Shown here in pieces: positions 49,707 through 58,478 of a stretch of DNA of 64,000 nt (the first letter of the stretch is position 1; the number at the start of each line of letters is the position of its first letter). The stretch is from contig UQUN01000002.1 of the NCBI GenBank assembly GCA_900544175.1, positions 127,639-191,638 on the forward strand, read 5' to 3'. The notes beneath the pieces were generated by a model. The model did not search any database and was not told the origin of the DNA. It was given only the letters and a program-made list of their open reading frames with translations. This DNA comes from an uncultured Alistipes sp. Lineage in GTDB: Bacteria; Bacteroidota; Bacteroidia; Bacteroidales; UBA932. Both the position numbers and the translations under genes were made by a program.

Positions 49707-52292
49707 TTATAACATTATCTGGATGCTTGCCATGATGCTCCTGCCACGTATTCCATATGTATAGTCCGTACCGCTGAGCAATCCATAGTCCGTGTATCTG
49801 TATGTCCTCTCGTCCAACAGATTCATGGCAATCAGTCTCAGATCCACACGCCTTGACACCTTCCACCTTACAGAAGCGTCCAGAAGGAAAAGATTGGCCG
49901 AACGGCCGGAATTGAACCTTGTATAATAATGCTCACCGCCCACACCGATCTGCCATTTGTCCCCAATAAGGATATCCACGCCCAGCCAGTGTTTAAGGAT
50001 ATCATAGGAAGTGTTGCCCTCATTCTTGATATCCATGTTGTTGTATGTATACGTCAGTTTATAGTCCATGGACAGCCATCTTGTAAAGGTGCCCTGTATC
50101 CCTGGCTGTACAGAGACAGCCCTTACCGTATACGGAGAGGCGATATCCTCCCTCATTGTCACGGCCCATGACTGTCCGTATCCAGCATCCAGATTGAGAA
50201 GCAGTCTTCCTGATATCAGGCCTTTGCTGATTCCGCCGGACAACTGGAGGATTCTGCTGTCGTTATCTGTTTCAGAGAAAGTGGACAGGATCCGGTCTCC
50301 GATGAACAACTGGTTCATCATGTACGGAAAAGCATCCCATTCGAACTTGGCCGACAGATTCGCAAAGAATGCGGATATGGGATTTCTGTATCTGAAAGTC
50401 AATGCGGCCGAGCGTTCCTGACTGCTCCGGGCAATCGGAACTGTCCTGTACAGATTCCTGAAGTCCGTCATGAGCAGGCCGTCAAAATACATGGACGCAT
50501 CGGGCGGCAGCAGTGAATATTTTAGCTGTGCCGCAATATCCGTTTTAGCGCTTATCCTGAATCTCGTATATACGGAAGGTGATACCGATGGATAATTATA
50601 TACTCCGGGGGCAGCCGTCCCGCTGCTTATCCTGCGCAGATGCCAAGCAACAGGCGCAGACAATGTAAACAGCCACCTGTTCGACTGCCATGAGAATTCA
50701 GGAGCAAGCCACGCCTTGAATAGCAGGAAACTCATATCACATTCCGTCATGTACTCCGCATCAATTCCTGTCAGACTGCTGCGGACATCATGCAGATTAA
50801 GGTCGATGCCTCCTCTAAGATAGATGCTCCATCCTCCAAGCAGCCATCCGTAACGGGCTTCGGTAACGGAACGGAAGTCTCCGGTGATGATTTCCTGCAT
50901 GACGGACTGTCCATTGTCAACAGTCAGTGAATGAGGCTTGTATCCGTACCTGTTCCTGGAAGAGACCGACATCAGGTTGTCCCCGATTCTCTTTATCAAC
51001 TGCAGGTCGTTTGCAGCCATGAATGAGGGGGTCTCGGAGTGCTGTCTCACACCAAGTGTCCCGCTTATGTCCGATGCGGCACTGTGCCATGCCGCATCCA
51101 CATACAGCCGGTCCTTTACATACAGTTCCGGACGGTTCATCAGCAACGAAACCTCCCCGCTTAGCAGCTGTTTCTGCGTGCGCATGTCGTTCTGTTCCAC
51201 GAAAGGCTGCTGTCCTGTCCCGAAATACTCGGTAACATATCCGTTCGAATAATCAAGCCTGTCCCTTTCGTATGTCACATTGAACGCCACATCATGCCCC
51301 TTTCCGCTATGCCATGAGTTGGAAGTGTTGGCAAGCAGCGACAGGTTGTCTCTGGTACGTCGCTCGTCAAGCGGAGAGGAATATCTTCCGACGGAGATAT
51401 AGTCCGTCCATGGAGAGTCCACATAACCGCTTCCGAATAGCATGTCATCTGTCTGGCGGACACTCCATGTGGCCGGATTCCAGCCGGTATTATTTACGCG
51501 GACAGTCTCCATGTTCTGCCATTTTCCAGCAATACGCATGGCGAAGGCCGAGGCGTCGTATAAAATAGGAGACACGCCTATTCCTCCGTTGAGAATCCAT
51601 GCCCACTTACGTTTCGCATCATCCCTCAGTTTGATGTTCAGACCAGCCTGCTGCGAGAATTCCAGACCTTTCAATACCTGGATGGGCTGATGGTTCTCCA
51701 GCACTTCCACGCGTGCCACATCCGATGGGGATATGTTCTCCGTCGCCAGTCCGTACCGTCCGCCCATGAAATCGGAACCGTCTATATAGAATTTGTTGAT
51801 AGGCTCCCCATTGTACTTGATCTGCCCGTCTTCCTCCACCTCTATTCCCGGCAGCCGTCGCAGCACATCCACGATACTGTTGTCCTGAGCTTTTGCATAT
51901 TGGCTTACAAAGTAAACCAGCGTATCACTTCTCAATTCTATAGGAGGAGCCTTGACTACCACATCGTCCAGTACCGTAGGCTCAGAAGTCATCCTGACAG
52001 TCAGAGGAAAAGCCAGGCTGTCCGTTTTCGATACAAAAGAGCGGTATCCCATGCTCTGTACATGAAAGACGGTACCGGAAGTCCTGATGTCGTCAGTGAA
52101 GTTGAACGAGCCTCCGTTATCGGTGAATGTATAGCATATGACTGCCCCGGCCAAGTCCTTCACCTGGACGATAGCTCCCGGTATCGGACTCCCGTTATCA
52201 TTATCGATGATACGGCCTGCTATTCTCCCGGCCTGCCCATAAAGGGTGGATACACAAAAGAATACTGCAGCTATGGTAACGGCGGCTCTCAT
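49707..52292 (-). CDS. TonB-receptor-like outer-membrane beta-barrel (system III)
   Basis: An 861-residue protein with signal peptide (about 1-20, ending LYGQA), carboxypeptidase-like domain (GRIAGRIIDNDNGSPIPGAI), plug-like part (LRRLPGIEVEEDGQIKYNGE) and a long barrel. Same architecture as the system I protein at 35108, with the same neighbours (GLPGLI gene upstream, precursor nearby). Probably part of peptide release, display or immunity; inferred from this repeated association. Confidence 0.88.
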   Translation of the reverse strand: MRAAVTIAAVFFCVSTLYGQAGRIAGRIIDNDNGSPIPGAIVQVKDLAGAVICYTFTDNGGSFNFTDDIRTSGTVFHVQSMGYRSFVSKTDSLAFPLTVRMTSEPTVLDDVVVKAPPIELRSDTLVYFVSQYAKAQDNSIVDVLRRLPGIEVEEDGQIKYNGEPINKFYIDGSDFMGGRYGLATENISPSDVARVEVLENHQPIQVLKGLEFSQQAGLNIKLRDDAKRKWAWILNGGIGVSPILYDASAFAMRIAGKWQNMETVRVNNTGWNPATWSVRQTDDMLFGSGYVDSPWTDYISVGRYSSPLDERRTRDNLSLLANTSNSWHSGKGHDVAFNVTYERDRLDYSNGYVTEYFGTGQQPFVEQNDMRTQKQLLSGEVSLLMNRPELYVKDRLYVDAAWHSAASDISGTLGVRQHSETPSFMAANDLQLIKRIGDNLMSVSSRNRYGYKPHSLTVDNGQSVMQEIITGDFRSVTEARYGWLLGGWSIYLRGGIDLNLHDVRSSLTGIDAEYMTECDMSFLLFKAWLAPEFSWQSNRWLFTLSAPVAWHLRRISSGTAAPGVYNYPSVSPSVYTRFRISAKTDIAAQLKYSLLPPDASMYFDGLLMTDFRNLYRTVPIARSSQERSAALTFRYRNPISAFFANLSAKFEWDAFPYMMNQLFIGDRILSTFSETDNDSRILQLSGGISKGLISGRLLLNLDAGYGQSWAVTMREDIASPYTVRAVSVQPGIQGTFTRWLSMDYKLTYTYNNMDIKNEGNTSYDILKHWLGVDILIGDKWQIGVGGEHYYTRFNSGRSANLFLLDASVRWKVSRRVDLRLIAMNLLDERTYRYTDYGLLSGTDYTYGIRGRSIMASIQIML

Positions 52293-52306
52293 AGGCGTGA
52301 CAGACT

Positions 52307-53191
52307 TTACGGTCTCCAGTCTCTTTCCATATAGTCATATCCGAGTTCCTTCGGCTGGGTCATGTCCTTCCTTTCCTCACCGTCAGCCCCTGTAATCATG
52401 ACCTGGATACCGTTCACGGACTCCATATATCCGGTGGGATTGCTGTCGTAGCGGTACTTTGTCTGGTAGAACTTGCCACGGGTAGTCCTGTTGTACGGCA
52501 CATCTGGAATAGTTATTGACCTGTCCGCCTTGGAGTTTATTCCCACACATGTAAATGAGTAATGGCCCTCCGTATCCTTAACCTCCATTATGAAGCCCGG
52601 CAACCCGCCGAACTTCCACGGCCCGTCAGCCACAGGGATCTTATCCGTGTAGTACGCGACATACTCCCTTCCCCTGAACCGGCACCGGGCACTGCGGCAT
52701 TCGTAACCAAGTATTGTCTTTGTATCCTCTGTCATTGTCCATTCCTGTACCGGAATGGCTTCTTCGAACAGGAACCAGTCGGTGGCGATCCTGTCCGTAA
52801 CAGTAAACTTCCCGGAAGGATAGTTCTTGTATATGGAGAACGTCTCGCCTCCTATGTACCGGCCGGGATTGGCCTTTATCTGGTCTGATGTCGAGGCGCT
52901 GATCAGGGAATCGGCCCGCATGGTACGGTAGCTCATGAATTTTGACATTCCGTAACTTACCTGCAGGATCATACGGTCCTCAACATAGGATGTGATATCC
53001 GTAGTGTCTGTCAGATAACGGTAATCGTACATGAACTCCATGACAGCCTTCCCGATCTCATCCTGTTTTGTCGGGGTTCCGGTATTGATTGAAATTTGTT
53101 TGCCGGCATACACGGTCACAATCTGGTCACTCTGCGCATGGGCAAACATGGTACATGCGCTTAGAAGGATTGCCAATACTGATTTTTTCAT
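52307..53191 (-). CDS. GLPGLI family protein (system III)
   Basis: A 294-residue exported protein, signal peptide about 1-19 (ending MFAHA). The family motif reads GPWKFGGLPGFIMEVKD, with GYECRSARCRFRGREYVAYY before it. Distant from the two system I copies. First gene of the system III operon, divergent from the sensor kinase and 14 bp before the outer-membrane gene. Confidence 0.9.
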   Translation of the reverse strand: MKKSVLAILLSACTMFAHAQSDQIVTVYAGKQISINTGTPTKQDEIGKAVMEFMYDYRYLTDTTDITSYVEDRMILQVSYGMSKFMSYRTMRADSLISASTSDQIKANPGRYIGGETFSIYKNYPSGKFTVTDRIATDWFLFEEAIPVQEWTMTEDTKTILGYECRSARCRFRGREYVAYYTDKIPVADGPWKFGGLPGFIMEVKDTEGHYSFTCVGINSKADRSITIPDVPYNRTTRGKFYQTKYRYDSNPTGYMESVNGIQVMITGADGEERKDMTQPKELGYDYMERDWRP

Positions 53192-53358
53192 TTTTTGTCT
53201 GTTTGATGATTACTATGTCGCAAAAATACCCTCAGCATCGGATACAAGAGGAAAATAATCCTTACTCAAACATTGGGAATTATTACTGAATTATTATTGG
53301 CCGGCTTTTACGCGCTCTGAAAGTTCCACATGTCGTTGTATATATGTATTTTTGCAGT

Positions 53359-54822
53359 ATGGAAAGAAGAATAAAGATACTGAATGTTTTCACCATCATT
53401 GCAATAGCGGCGTTCTGCATAATGCAGTGCTGGTGGCTGTATGCCCGTTATAAGTACACGCTGCAGAACTACGAGAGCGAGCTGTACGGCACCATTTCCG
53501 GGACAATGGCGGCCGAGTTTGACATGCGCCGCAGGACTCCGGATCCCAAGGTGGGCATAGTCACCAGTTCCAGCATTACCGCCGGTGTGGGAGGAGAGGA
53601 GGGCTCTTCCCTGACATGGATGTTCGATGTATATGTCGTTGACGGAGACCAGTATCCTGTCGGGGATTCCCTGGATTCGGAGAGGATTGTCAGCTCTTAT
53701 GCTGAACAGGGACGGGATGGGATTACAAAGTACCGTTTCATTGTCAGTGACAGTAAAAATGAGGCGGACGCATACGATGCCCTGGAGCGTTTCTGCGTTG
53801 ACGAGATGCATCCTTTCTCTACGGACCGCCTGGAAAGGCTGCTGCATGAGCGCGGGATATACCCGGGCAGTATTTCTACGGAGCATGCAGATTCGATGAT
53901 GTGGAATCCGGTATATGTCCCTCACTCGTCCGTCCTGAACCCTGTAATGACAGTTGTATGGCCCTATGACATACTTGGCCGTGAGCAGGTAAGGATATCC
54001 GTTCCGATCGGAGTATCCCCGATAATCATGGATATGTCAGGAACATTGGCCGTGACCCTCGTGCTGTCCATCCTTCTGGTCTCATGCCTGGCTGCACAGA
54101 TCGCCACCGTGCGCAGACAGCGGAGGATTGAACAGCTGCGTGTTGACTTCATACATACCATGGTGCATGAGTTGAAACGGCCCATTTCCACATTAAAGAT
54201 GTGTGTCTCATACATGCGCAATGAAAAACTCATGCAGGATGCACAGAGCAGGGATGCCATTCTGACCGACTCGTACAATGAGCTGGACAACCTTACCGCC
54301 TATTTTTCCAAGCTGCGGGATCTGACTTACAACGATACGATAGAGATTCCTTTGAACATCAGCCGCTTTGACCTTCAGGCCCTGCTTAATGACTGCATCT
54401 CCAAATTGAATGTTCCTGTCGGCAAGGAGGCGGATATCAGGATAGTGCCGGAAAACGGCCTTACAATATCAGCCGACAGGATCTATCTGGCGAATGTCGT
54501 AAGCAACCTGTTGGAGAACTCCGTCAAATATTCCGGCAACCGTGTTTCCGTCATCATCAACTATACCCGGGAGAGCAACGGCTGCATAAGCATATCCGTC
54601 AAGGACAACGGTATCGGAATCCCAAAAGACGAGCTCAGATATGTATTTGACAAGTTCTTCCGCAGCCGCAAGGTGACGGACAGCGGAATTCCCGGCATGG
54701 GACTCGGGCTGGCCTATGTCAGAATGCTCGTGAGATCACACGGCGGCACAATATCCGTAAGGAGCATGGAAAACTCAGGTTCCGTCTTCATCATTATCTT
54801 ACCGCAGGAGGACATGGCATGA
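53359..54822 (+). CDS. Sensor histidine kinase beside system III
   Basis: A 487-residue kinase from ATG at 53359 (MERRIKILNVFTII); an ATG 15 bp upstream is less likely. TM1 about 8-27, periplasmic sensor about 30-225, TM2 about 226-248, HisKA with MVHELKRPIS (His270), HATPase (NLLENSVKYSGN, DNGIGIP, GMGLGLAYV). Lies back to back with the GLPGLI operon, so it probably senses envelope or peptide state and controls system III through the next gene. Confidence 0.93.
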   Translation: MERRIKILNVFTIIAIAAFCIMQCWWLYARYKYTLQNYESELYGTISGTMAAEFDMRRRTPDPKVGIVTSSSITAGVGGEEGSSLTWMFDVYVVDGDQYPVGDSLDSERIVSSYAEQGRDGITKYRFIVSDSKNEADAYDALERFCVDEMHPFSTDRLERLLHERGIYPGSISTEHADSMMWNPVYVPHSSVLNPVMTVVWPYDILGREQVRISVPIGVSPIIMDMSGTLAVTLVLSILLVSCLAAQIATVRRQRRIEQLRVDFIHTMVHELKRPISTLKMCVSYMRNEKLMQDAQSRDAILTDSYNELDNLTAYFSKLRDLTYNDTIEIPLNISRFDLQALLNDCISKLNVPVGKEADIRIVPENGLTISADRIYLANVVSNLLENSVKYSGNRVSVIINYTRESNGCISISVKDNGIGIPKDELRYVFDKFFRSRKVTDSGIPGMGLGLAYVRMLVRSHGGTISVRSMENSGSVFIIILPQEDMA

Positions 54823-55490
54823 TCAGGATATTGCTGGTGGATGACGACTGGAAAAACTCCATGCTCCTGAAACGCTTTCTGGAAGTGGAGGGATACGATG
54901 TGACATATGCCTGCAATGCTTTTGTCGGCTGGGAACTGTATGGCACCACGCATCCTGACCTGATACTTCTCGACATCAACATGCCGGAAAAGAACGGTTT
55001 TGAGCTTGCACGGGAAATCAGGCAGGTGGACAAGGACGTCCTGCTGTTTTTTCTCACGGATCGTACAGAGAAAAGCGACAGGCTGACAGGATTCAGTCTT
55101 AAAGGCAATGACTATATTCCCAAACCGTTTTATCCTGAAGAGCTGACTGCAAGAATTAAAGAGCGTTTTGAACATGGAGGCCCCCGTACACTGCACCGGA
55201 TTGTCATAGGCAAAACGTTATTTGACAGCGAGCTGGCGACAGTCACGTTCAACGATACATGCCGGACCCTGACAGTGCGGCAGGCTGACATCCTGTTGAT
55301 GCTTGCGCGGGACATAGGTTCCGTAGTAGAGCGAAGTGACATACTGAAAAAGATATGGGGTGATGACAGTCCTGCAAATTCGCTTGCGCTTAATGTCCAG
55401 ATTACATATCTCAGGCATCTGCTTGAGGATGATGCATCCATATCTATCGTTTCACTGAAAAAGAAAGGTTATGTACTGAAAGTCAAGTAA
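54819..55490 (+). CDS. OmpR-family response regulator
   Basis: A 223-residue regulator: receiver with DDD near the start, phospho-Asp in LILLDINMP, Lys in YIPKPF; C-terminal winged helix (LTVRQADILLMLARDIG, SLALNVQITYLRHLLED). Coupled with the kinase (ATGA). Last cargo gene before the right direct repeat. Confidence 0.94.
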   Translation: MIRILLVDDDWKNSMLLKRFLEVEGYDVTYACNAFVGWELYGTTHPDLILLDINMPEKNGFELAREIRQVDKDVLLFFLTDRTEKSDRLTGFSLKGNDYIPKPFYPEELTARIKERFEHGGPRTLHRIVIGKTLFDSELATVTFNDTCRTLTVRQADILLMLARDIGSVVERSDILKKIWGDDSPANSLALNVQITYLRHLLEDDASISIVSLKKKGYVLKVK

Positions 55491-55545
55491 ATATCTTTGC
55501 ATTATAAGGCGTCTGCTTATTCCCACTTCTCTTTACTTGTAGATT

Positions 55546-55645
55546 GGAATCGCTTTGCGGCCCGACCTTGCCGTCCGCCAATGGGCATCCGCCAATTTTG
55601 CCCTGTAGTTCAACGGGTTGAGGATGTCTGTTCTAACCGTTTGTC
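55546..55645. repeat. 100-bp direct repeat, right copy
   Basis: Partner of 45273-45372 (96 of 100 identical). Only this part of the left palindromic structure is present here. The backbone gene at 55743 and topoisomerase III follow on the right. Confidence 0.92.
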
Positions 55646-55662
55646 CGATGTGCTTATACTGA

Positions 55663-55692
55663 AAAGAGCCGCCCTTCACAGGACAGCTCTTT
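55663..55692. terminator. Terminator of the topoisomerase operon
   Basis: AAAGAGCCGCCC pairs with GGACAGCTCTTT over 12 positions (two G-U), loop 6 nt. Serves the minus-strand genes at 55743 and 55964. Confidence 0.65.
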
Positions 55693-55742
55693 GTTTATGG
55701 TGACGGTGTTGATGATGAATGGTGCATGGCGACGGCGGAGTC

Positions 55743-55967
55743 TCAGAAGACCAGCAGAATCAGGATGCAGATGACTGTAGCGACAGTGACCAGCAGGCAT
55801 ACGGCGCCATACATAAACCTGAATATTCCTCTGAAAAACAGGATTGCGACGGCTGCCCATATTGGAGATATCCCGTGCTTGTGAAGTCCGATGAAAACGA
55901 TGGCGGCAATCGCGGCCGGCACTATGGCTTTTATCCTCCTCCCGTATCCCGCCTTTCCTGCACTCAT
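55743..55967 (-). CDS. Small membrane protein
   Basis: 74 residues with two hydrophobic helices (KAIVPAAIAAIVFIGLH and VCLLVTVATVICILILLVF). Starts inside the topoisomerase III stop (ATGA). Unrecognised; small two-helix proteins are common in conjugative operons. Confidence 0.6.
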   Translation of the reverse strand: MSAGKAGYGRRIKAIVPAAIAAIVFIGLHKHGISPIWAAVAILFFRGIFRFMYGAVCLLVTVATVICILILLVF

Positions 55968-58075
55968 GACCTCCGACGTCTCCTGTTTTTCCCGTCTCCG
56001 CTTTTCGGGAATGACAGGGTAAGGTTGAATTCCGCATCGAAGGTCAAGACTGCGTCGAAAGCCACACCCTTCCTGCCCTTGAGCCCCTTGAGAAGTTCTG
56101 TGGAGCCGGATGTGAGAAGCTGCTCCAGATGCCGTTCCGTCAGTTCCTTGTTCAGGAACTTGCGGTATACGAGAAGGCCGCAGGCATCATTGTCACATTT
56201 TGCCGTCCTGTCCTTGAGAACAACATGACCCGTCCTGCACTTGGGGCAGGAGAACGTGCGGACGGGAGCCGCCGGAAGTGAGAGCTTCAGGATTTCCCCG
56301 GTGGCCTTGCAGGTATAGTCCCTTATGGACATCATGAATGCCTCCGGATCGAGCGTATGCCGCTCTATCTGTGTCAGGGCGTTTTCCCAGCTTCCGGTCA
56401 GGGAAACGTCCGCCACCAGCATGTCCTTCACGGCCTCGTAGAGGTGCAGGCCCTTTTCAGTCGGGACAATGCTCTTCCCGGAGCGGCTGATGTAGCCTCG
56501 GTTGAGCAGGGTGGTGATGATGGCGGCTCTCGTGGCCGGCGTGCCGATTCCAAGGTCCTTGACGGCCTCTCGCGCCTGTCCGTCGGAGATGTCCTTTCCG
56601 CAGGTCTCCATCGCCGCAAGAAGCGTGGCTTCGGTGTAGAGCGGCCTGGGCATGGTCTTCTTCTGCACCAGTCCGTGGCCTGATACCGGGACCCTGTCCC
56701 CCTCGGAAAAGACGGCATCCCCGTCGTTCGGCCCGTCCCCGTCCTCGTCCATGTCATCTTTCCTGCCCGGCACCCCTCGCCAGCCGGGGCTTACGACCGT
56801 GGAGCTCTTCGAGCGGAAGACCATGCCCGAGATGCGGCACTCCATCAGCAGCGTCTCCCTCTCGCATGACGGTGAGAACGCCTCCAGCATCCTGCCGGCA
56901 ATCATACAGTATACTGCACTCTCCGCTTCGGAGAGTCCTTCGGGTGTTACACCGGTAATGATGATGGCGTGGTGGTCGGTCACTTTCGCGCCGTCCACGC
57001 TGATGGTGTTCAACCGGGAGGGATCGAGTGTCTTCACGTATTCCCTGAACTCCGGCATGGCCGCTGTCTTCTCCAGAAGACCGGGGATATGCGCCATGAC
57101 ATCATGCGGGATATGGCGGCTTCCCGTCCTCGGATAGGATATCAGCTTCTTCTCGTACAGGGTCTGGGCGATGTCCAGCGTTTTGTCCGCCGGAAGGTCG
57201 AGGTGCACGTTGCAGTCTTTCTGGAGCGCTGTCAGGTCATAGAGCAGCGGTGGCGGCTGCAGGACTCTCCGGCGCTCCACTTTCGTGATTTCCGCTATTG
57301 AGCCGGATGGGATGCTCCTGTATGCGGCCTCGGCCTTCTGCCTGTCAGTGAATCTCCCGGTGTGGTGGAAGCGGCGGTGCGATTCTCCGTCCACAAGCGT
57401 GGCGTGGAGCTGCCAGTAAGGGGCGGAGACGAATCCCCGGTTCTCCTTGAAGCGTGAGCATATCATGGCCAGCGTAGGGGTCTGCACTCGTCCGATGGAG
57501 CTGTTCGGAGAGCCGGAGGCCATCGCCAGCGCACGGCTGGCGTTCATGCCCACGAGCCAGTCCGCCCTGGCACGGCAGTACGCCGCCGCATACAGGCCGT
57601 CATACTCGGAGCCGTCCCTGAGGTTCTCCATCCCCTCACGGATGGCCTCGTCTGTGAGCGAGGATATCCACAGCCGCCGGAACGGCTTGGTGCAGCCCAG
57701 ATAGTCGTATATCCAGCGGAAAATAAGCTCGCCCTCGCGGCCGGCGTCGGTTGCGGCTATTACGCTGTCGCACCGGCGCAGCACCCTGTCGATGACCTTC
57801 AACTGCCTGGCCGCGGCGATGTCCGGCACCATGCCCCTGTCCGTCCGGATCTGGCGTGAGACCAGCCGGAACGGCTCAGGCAGCATCGGTAGTCTCTCCG
57901 AATCCGCTTTCGTATATCCGTAGGTCTCCGGCGCGGCCAGCGACACGAGGTGTCCCAATGCCCATGTGACCAGGTATCCGCTGCCGGAGCAGTAGCCGTC
58001 ATTTTTTGTGTCAGCCCCGACTACACGGGCTATGTCCATGCCTACACTTGGCTTTTCTGCGATGATTGCTGTCAT
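55964..58075 (-). CDS. topB: DNA topoisomerase III
   Basis: A 703-residue type IA topoisomerase: Toprim (IIAEKPSVGMDIARVV, TDAGREGELIFRW), active-site Tyr in LISYPRTGSRHIP, GIGTPATRAAII, and a C-terminal Cys zinc motif (CPKCRTGHVV...CDNDACG). ICE-encoded copies are standard in CTnDOT-like elements and help DNA processing in transfer. Confidence 0.95.
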   Translation of the reverse strand: MTAIIAEKPSVGMDIARVVGADTKNDGYCSGSGYLVTWALGHLVSLAAPETYGYTKADSERLPMLPEPFRLVSRQIRTDRGMVPDIAAARQLKVIDRVLRRCDSVIAATDAGREGELIFRWIYDYLGCTKPFRRLWISSLTDEAIREGMENLRDGSEYDGLYAAAYCRARADWLVGMNASRALAMASGSPNSSIGRVQTPTLAMICSRFKENRGFVSAPYWQLHATLVDGESHRRFHHTGRFTDRQKAEAAYRSIPSGSIAEITKVERRRVLQPPPLLYDLTALQKDCNVHLDLPADKTLDIAQTLYEKKLISYPRTGSRHIPHDVMAHIPGLLEKTAAMPEFREYVKTLDPSRLNTISVDGAKVTDHHAIIITGVTPEGLSEAESAVYCMIAGRMLEAFSPSCERETLLMECRISGMVFRSKSSTVVSPGWRGVPGRKDDMDEDGDGPNDGDAVFSEGDRVPVSGHGLVQKKTMPRPLYTEATLLAAMETCGKDISDGQAREAVKDLGIGTPATRAAIITTLLNRGYISRSGKSIVPTEKGLHLYEAVKDMLVADVSLTGSWENALTQIERHTLDPEAFMMSIRDYTCKATGEILKLSLPAAPVRTFSCPKCRTGHVVLKDRTAKCDNDACGLLVYRKFLNKELTERHLEQLLTSGSTELLKGLKGRKGVAFDAVLTFDAEFNLTLSFPKSGDGKNRRRRRS

Positions 58076-58152
58076 GTTGTTCGGATAAAATTTAAGCCGT
58101 CCCCGTTTTCCATGCGGAAGACAGGAAACAGGAAACGGCTGTTAGACATTTT

Positions 58153-58431
58153 TCAGTATTGTGACCGGACTATCTGCCCGAAGGGGTGACGCCCTGGATT
58201 TCGAGCAGGGGGGGCCTCCCCTTTGCGTACAAGCTGCAGGGTGGCGTCCATCATCACGTCCACGCCGAGAAGCACGAGACTGAGCGGTATCACGCCGGTC
58301 TTTTCCCCTTTAAGGAGCGTGTCAAGCTCTCCGGCCATCTCCAGCTCGTCCTTCAGGATGCCGATGGCTGCCAGTTCGTCCCAGTTCACGTCTTCCGCCT
58401 TGAAAGGCGTATTGTTGTTTTCCTTGTTCAT
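58153..58431 (-). CDS. Small DUF4099-like protein with a G7/C7 tract at its end
   Basis: 92 residues: VNWDELAAIGILKDELEMAG and DATLQLVRKGEA resemble the N-terminal DUF4099 part of the next protein (INWEQLTNFGLSREYLQERG). At 58208-58214 a run of seven C (minus) shifts the frame into PPARNPGRHPF. With six C the frame would read APLLEIQGVTPSGR and stop at once, which looks more protein-like. Either a frameshift or a slippage site. Confidence 0.6.
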   Translation of the reverse strand: MNKENNNTPFKAEDVNWDELAAIGILKDELEMAGELDTLLKGEKTGVIPLSLVLLGVDVMMDATLQLVRKGEAPPARNPGRHPFGQIVRSQY

Positions 58432-58478
58432 CTTCTTGTTCTTTTTAAGTCAGACATTCGTTTTTCTTGCCTATCATG

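Noticed and set aside
53347..53354. TATTTTTG as promoter of the sensor kinase
   Set aside because: It lies only 5 bp before the ATG and lacks a spaced TTTG, so it would place the start site at or inside the codon.
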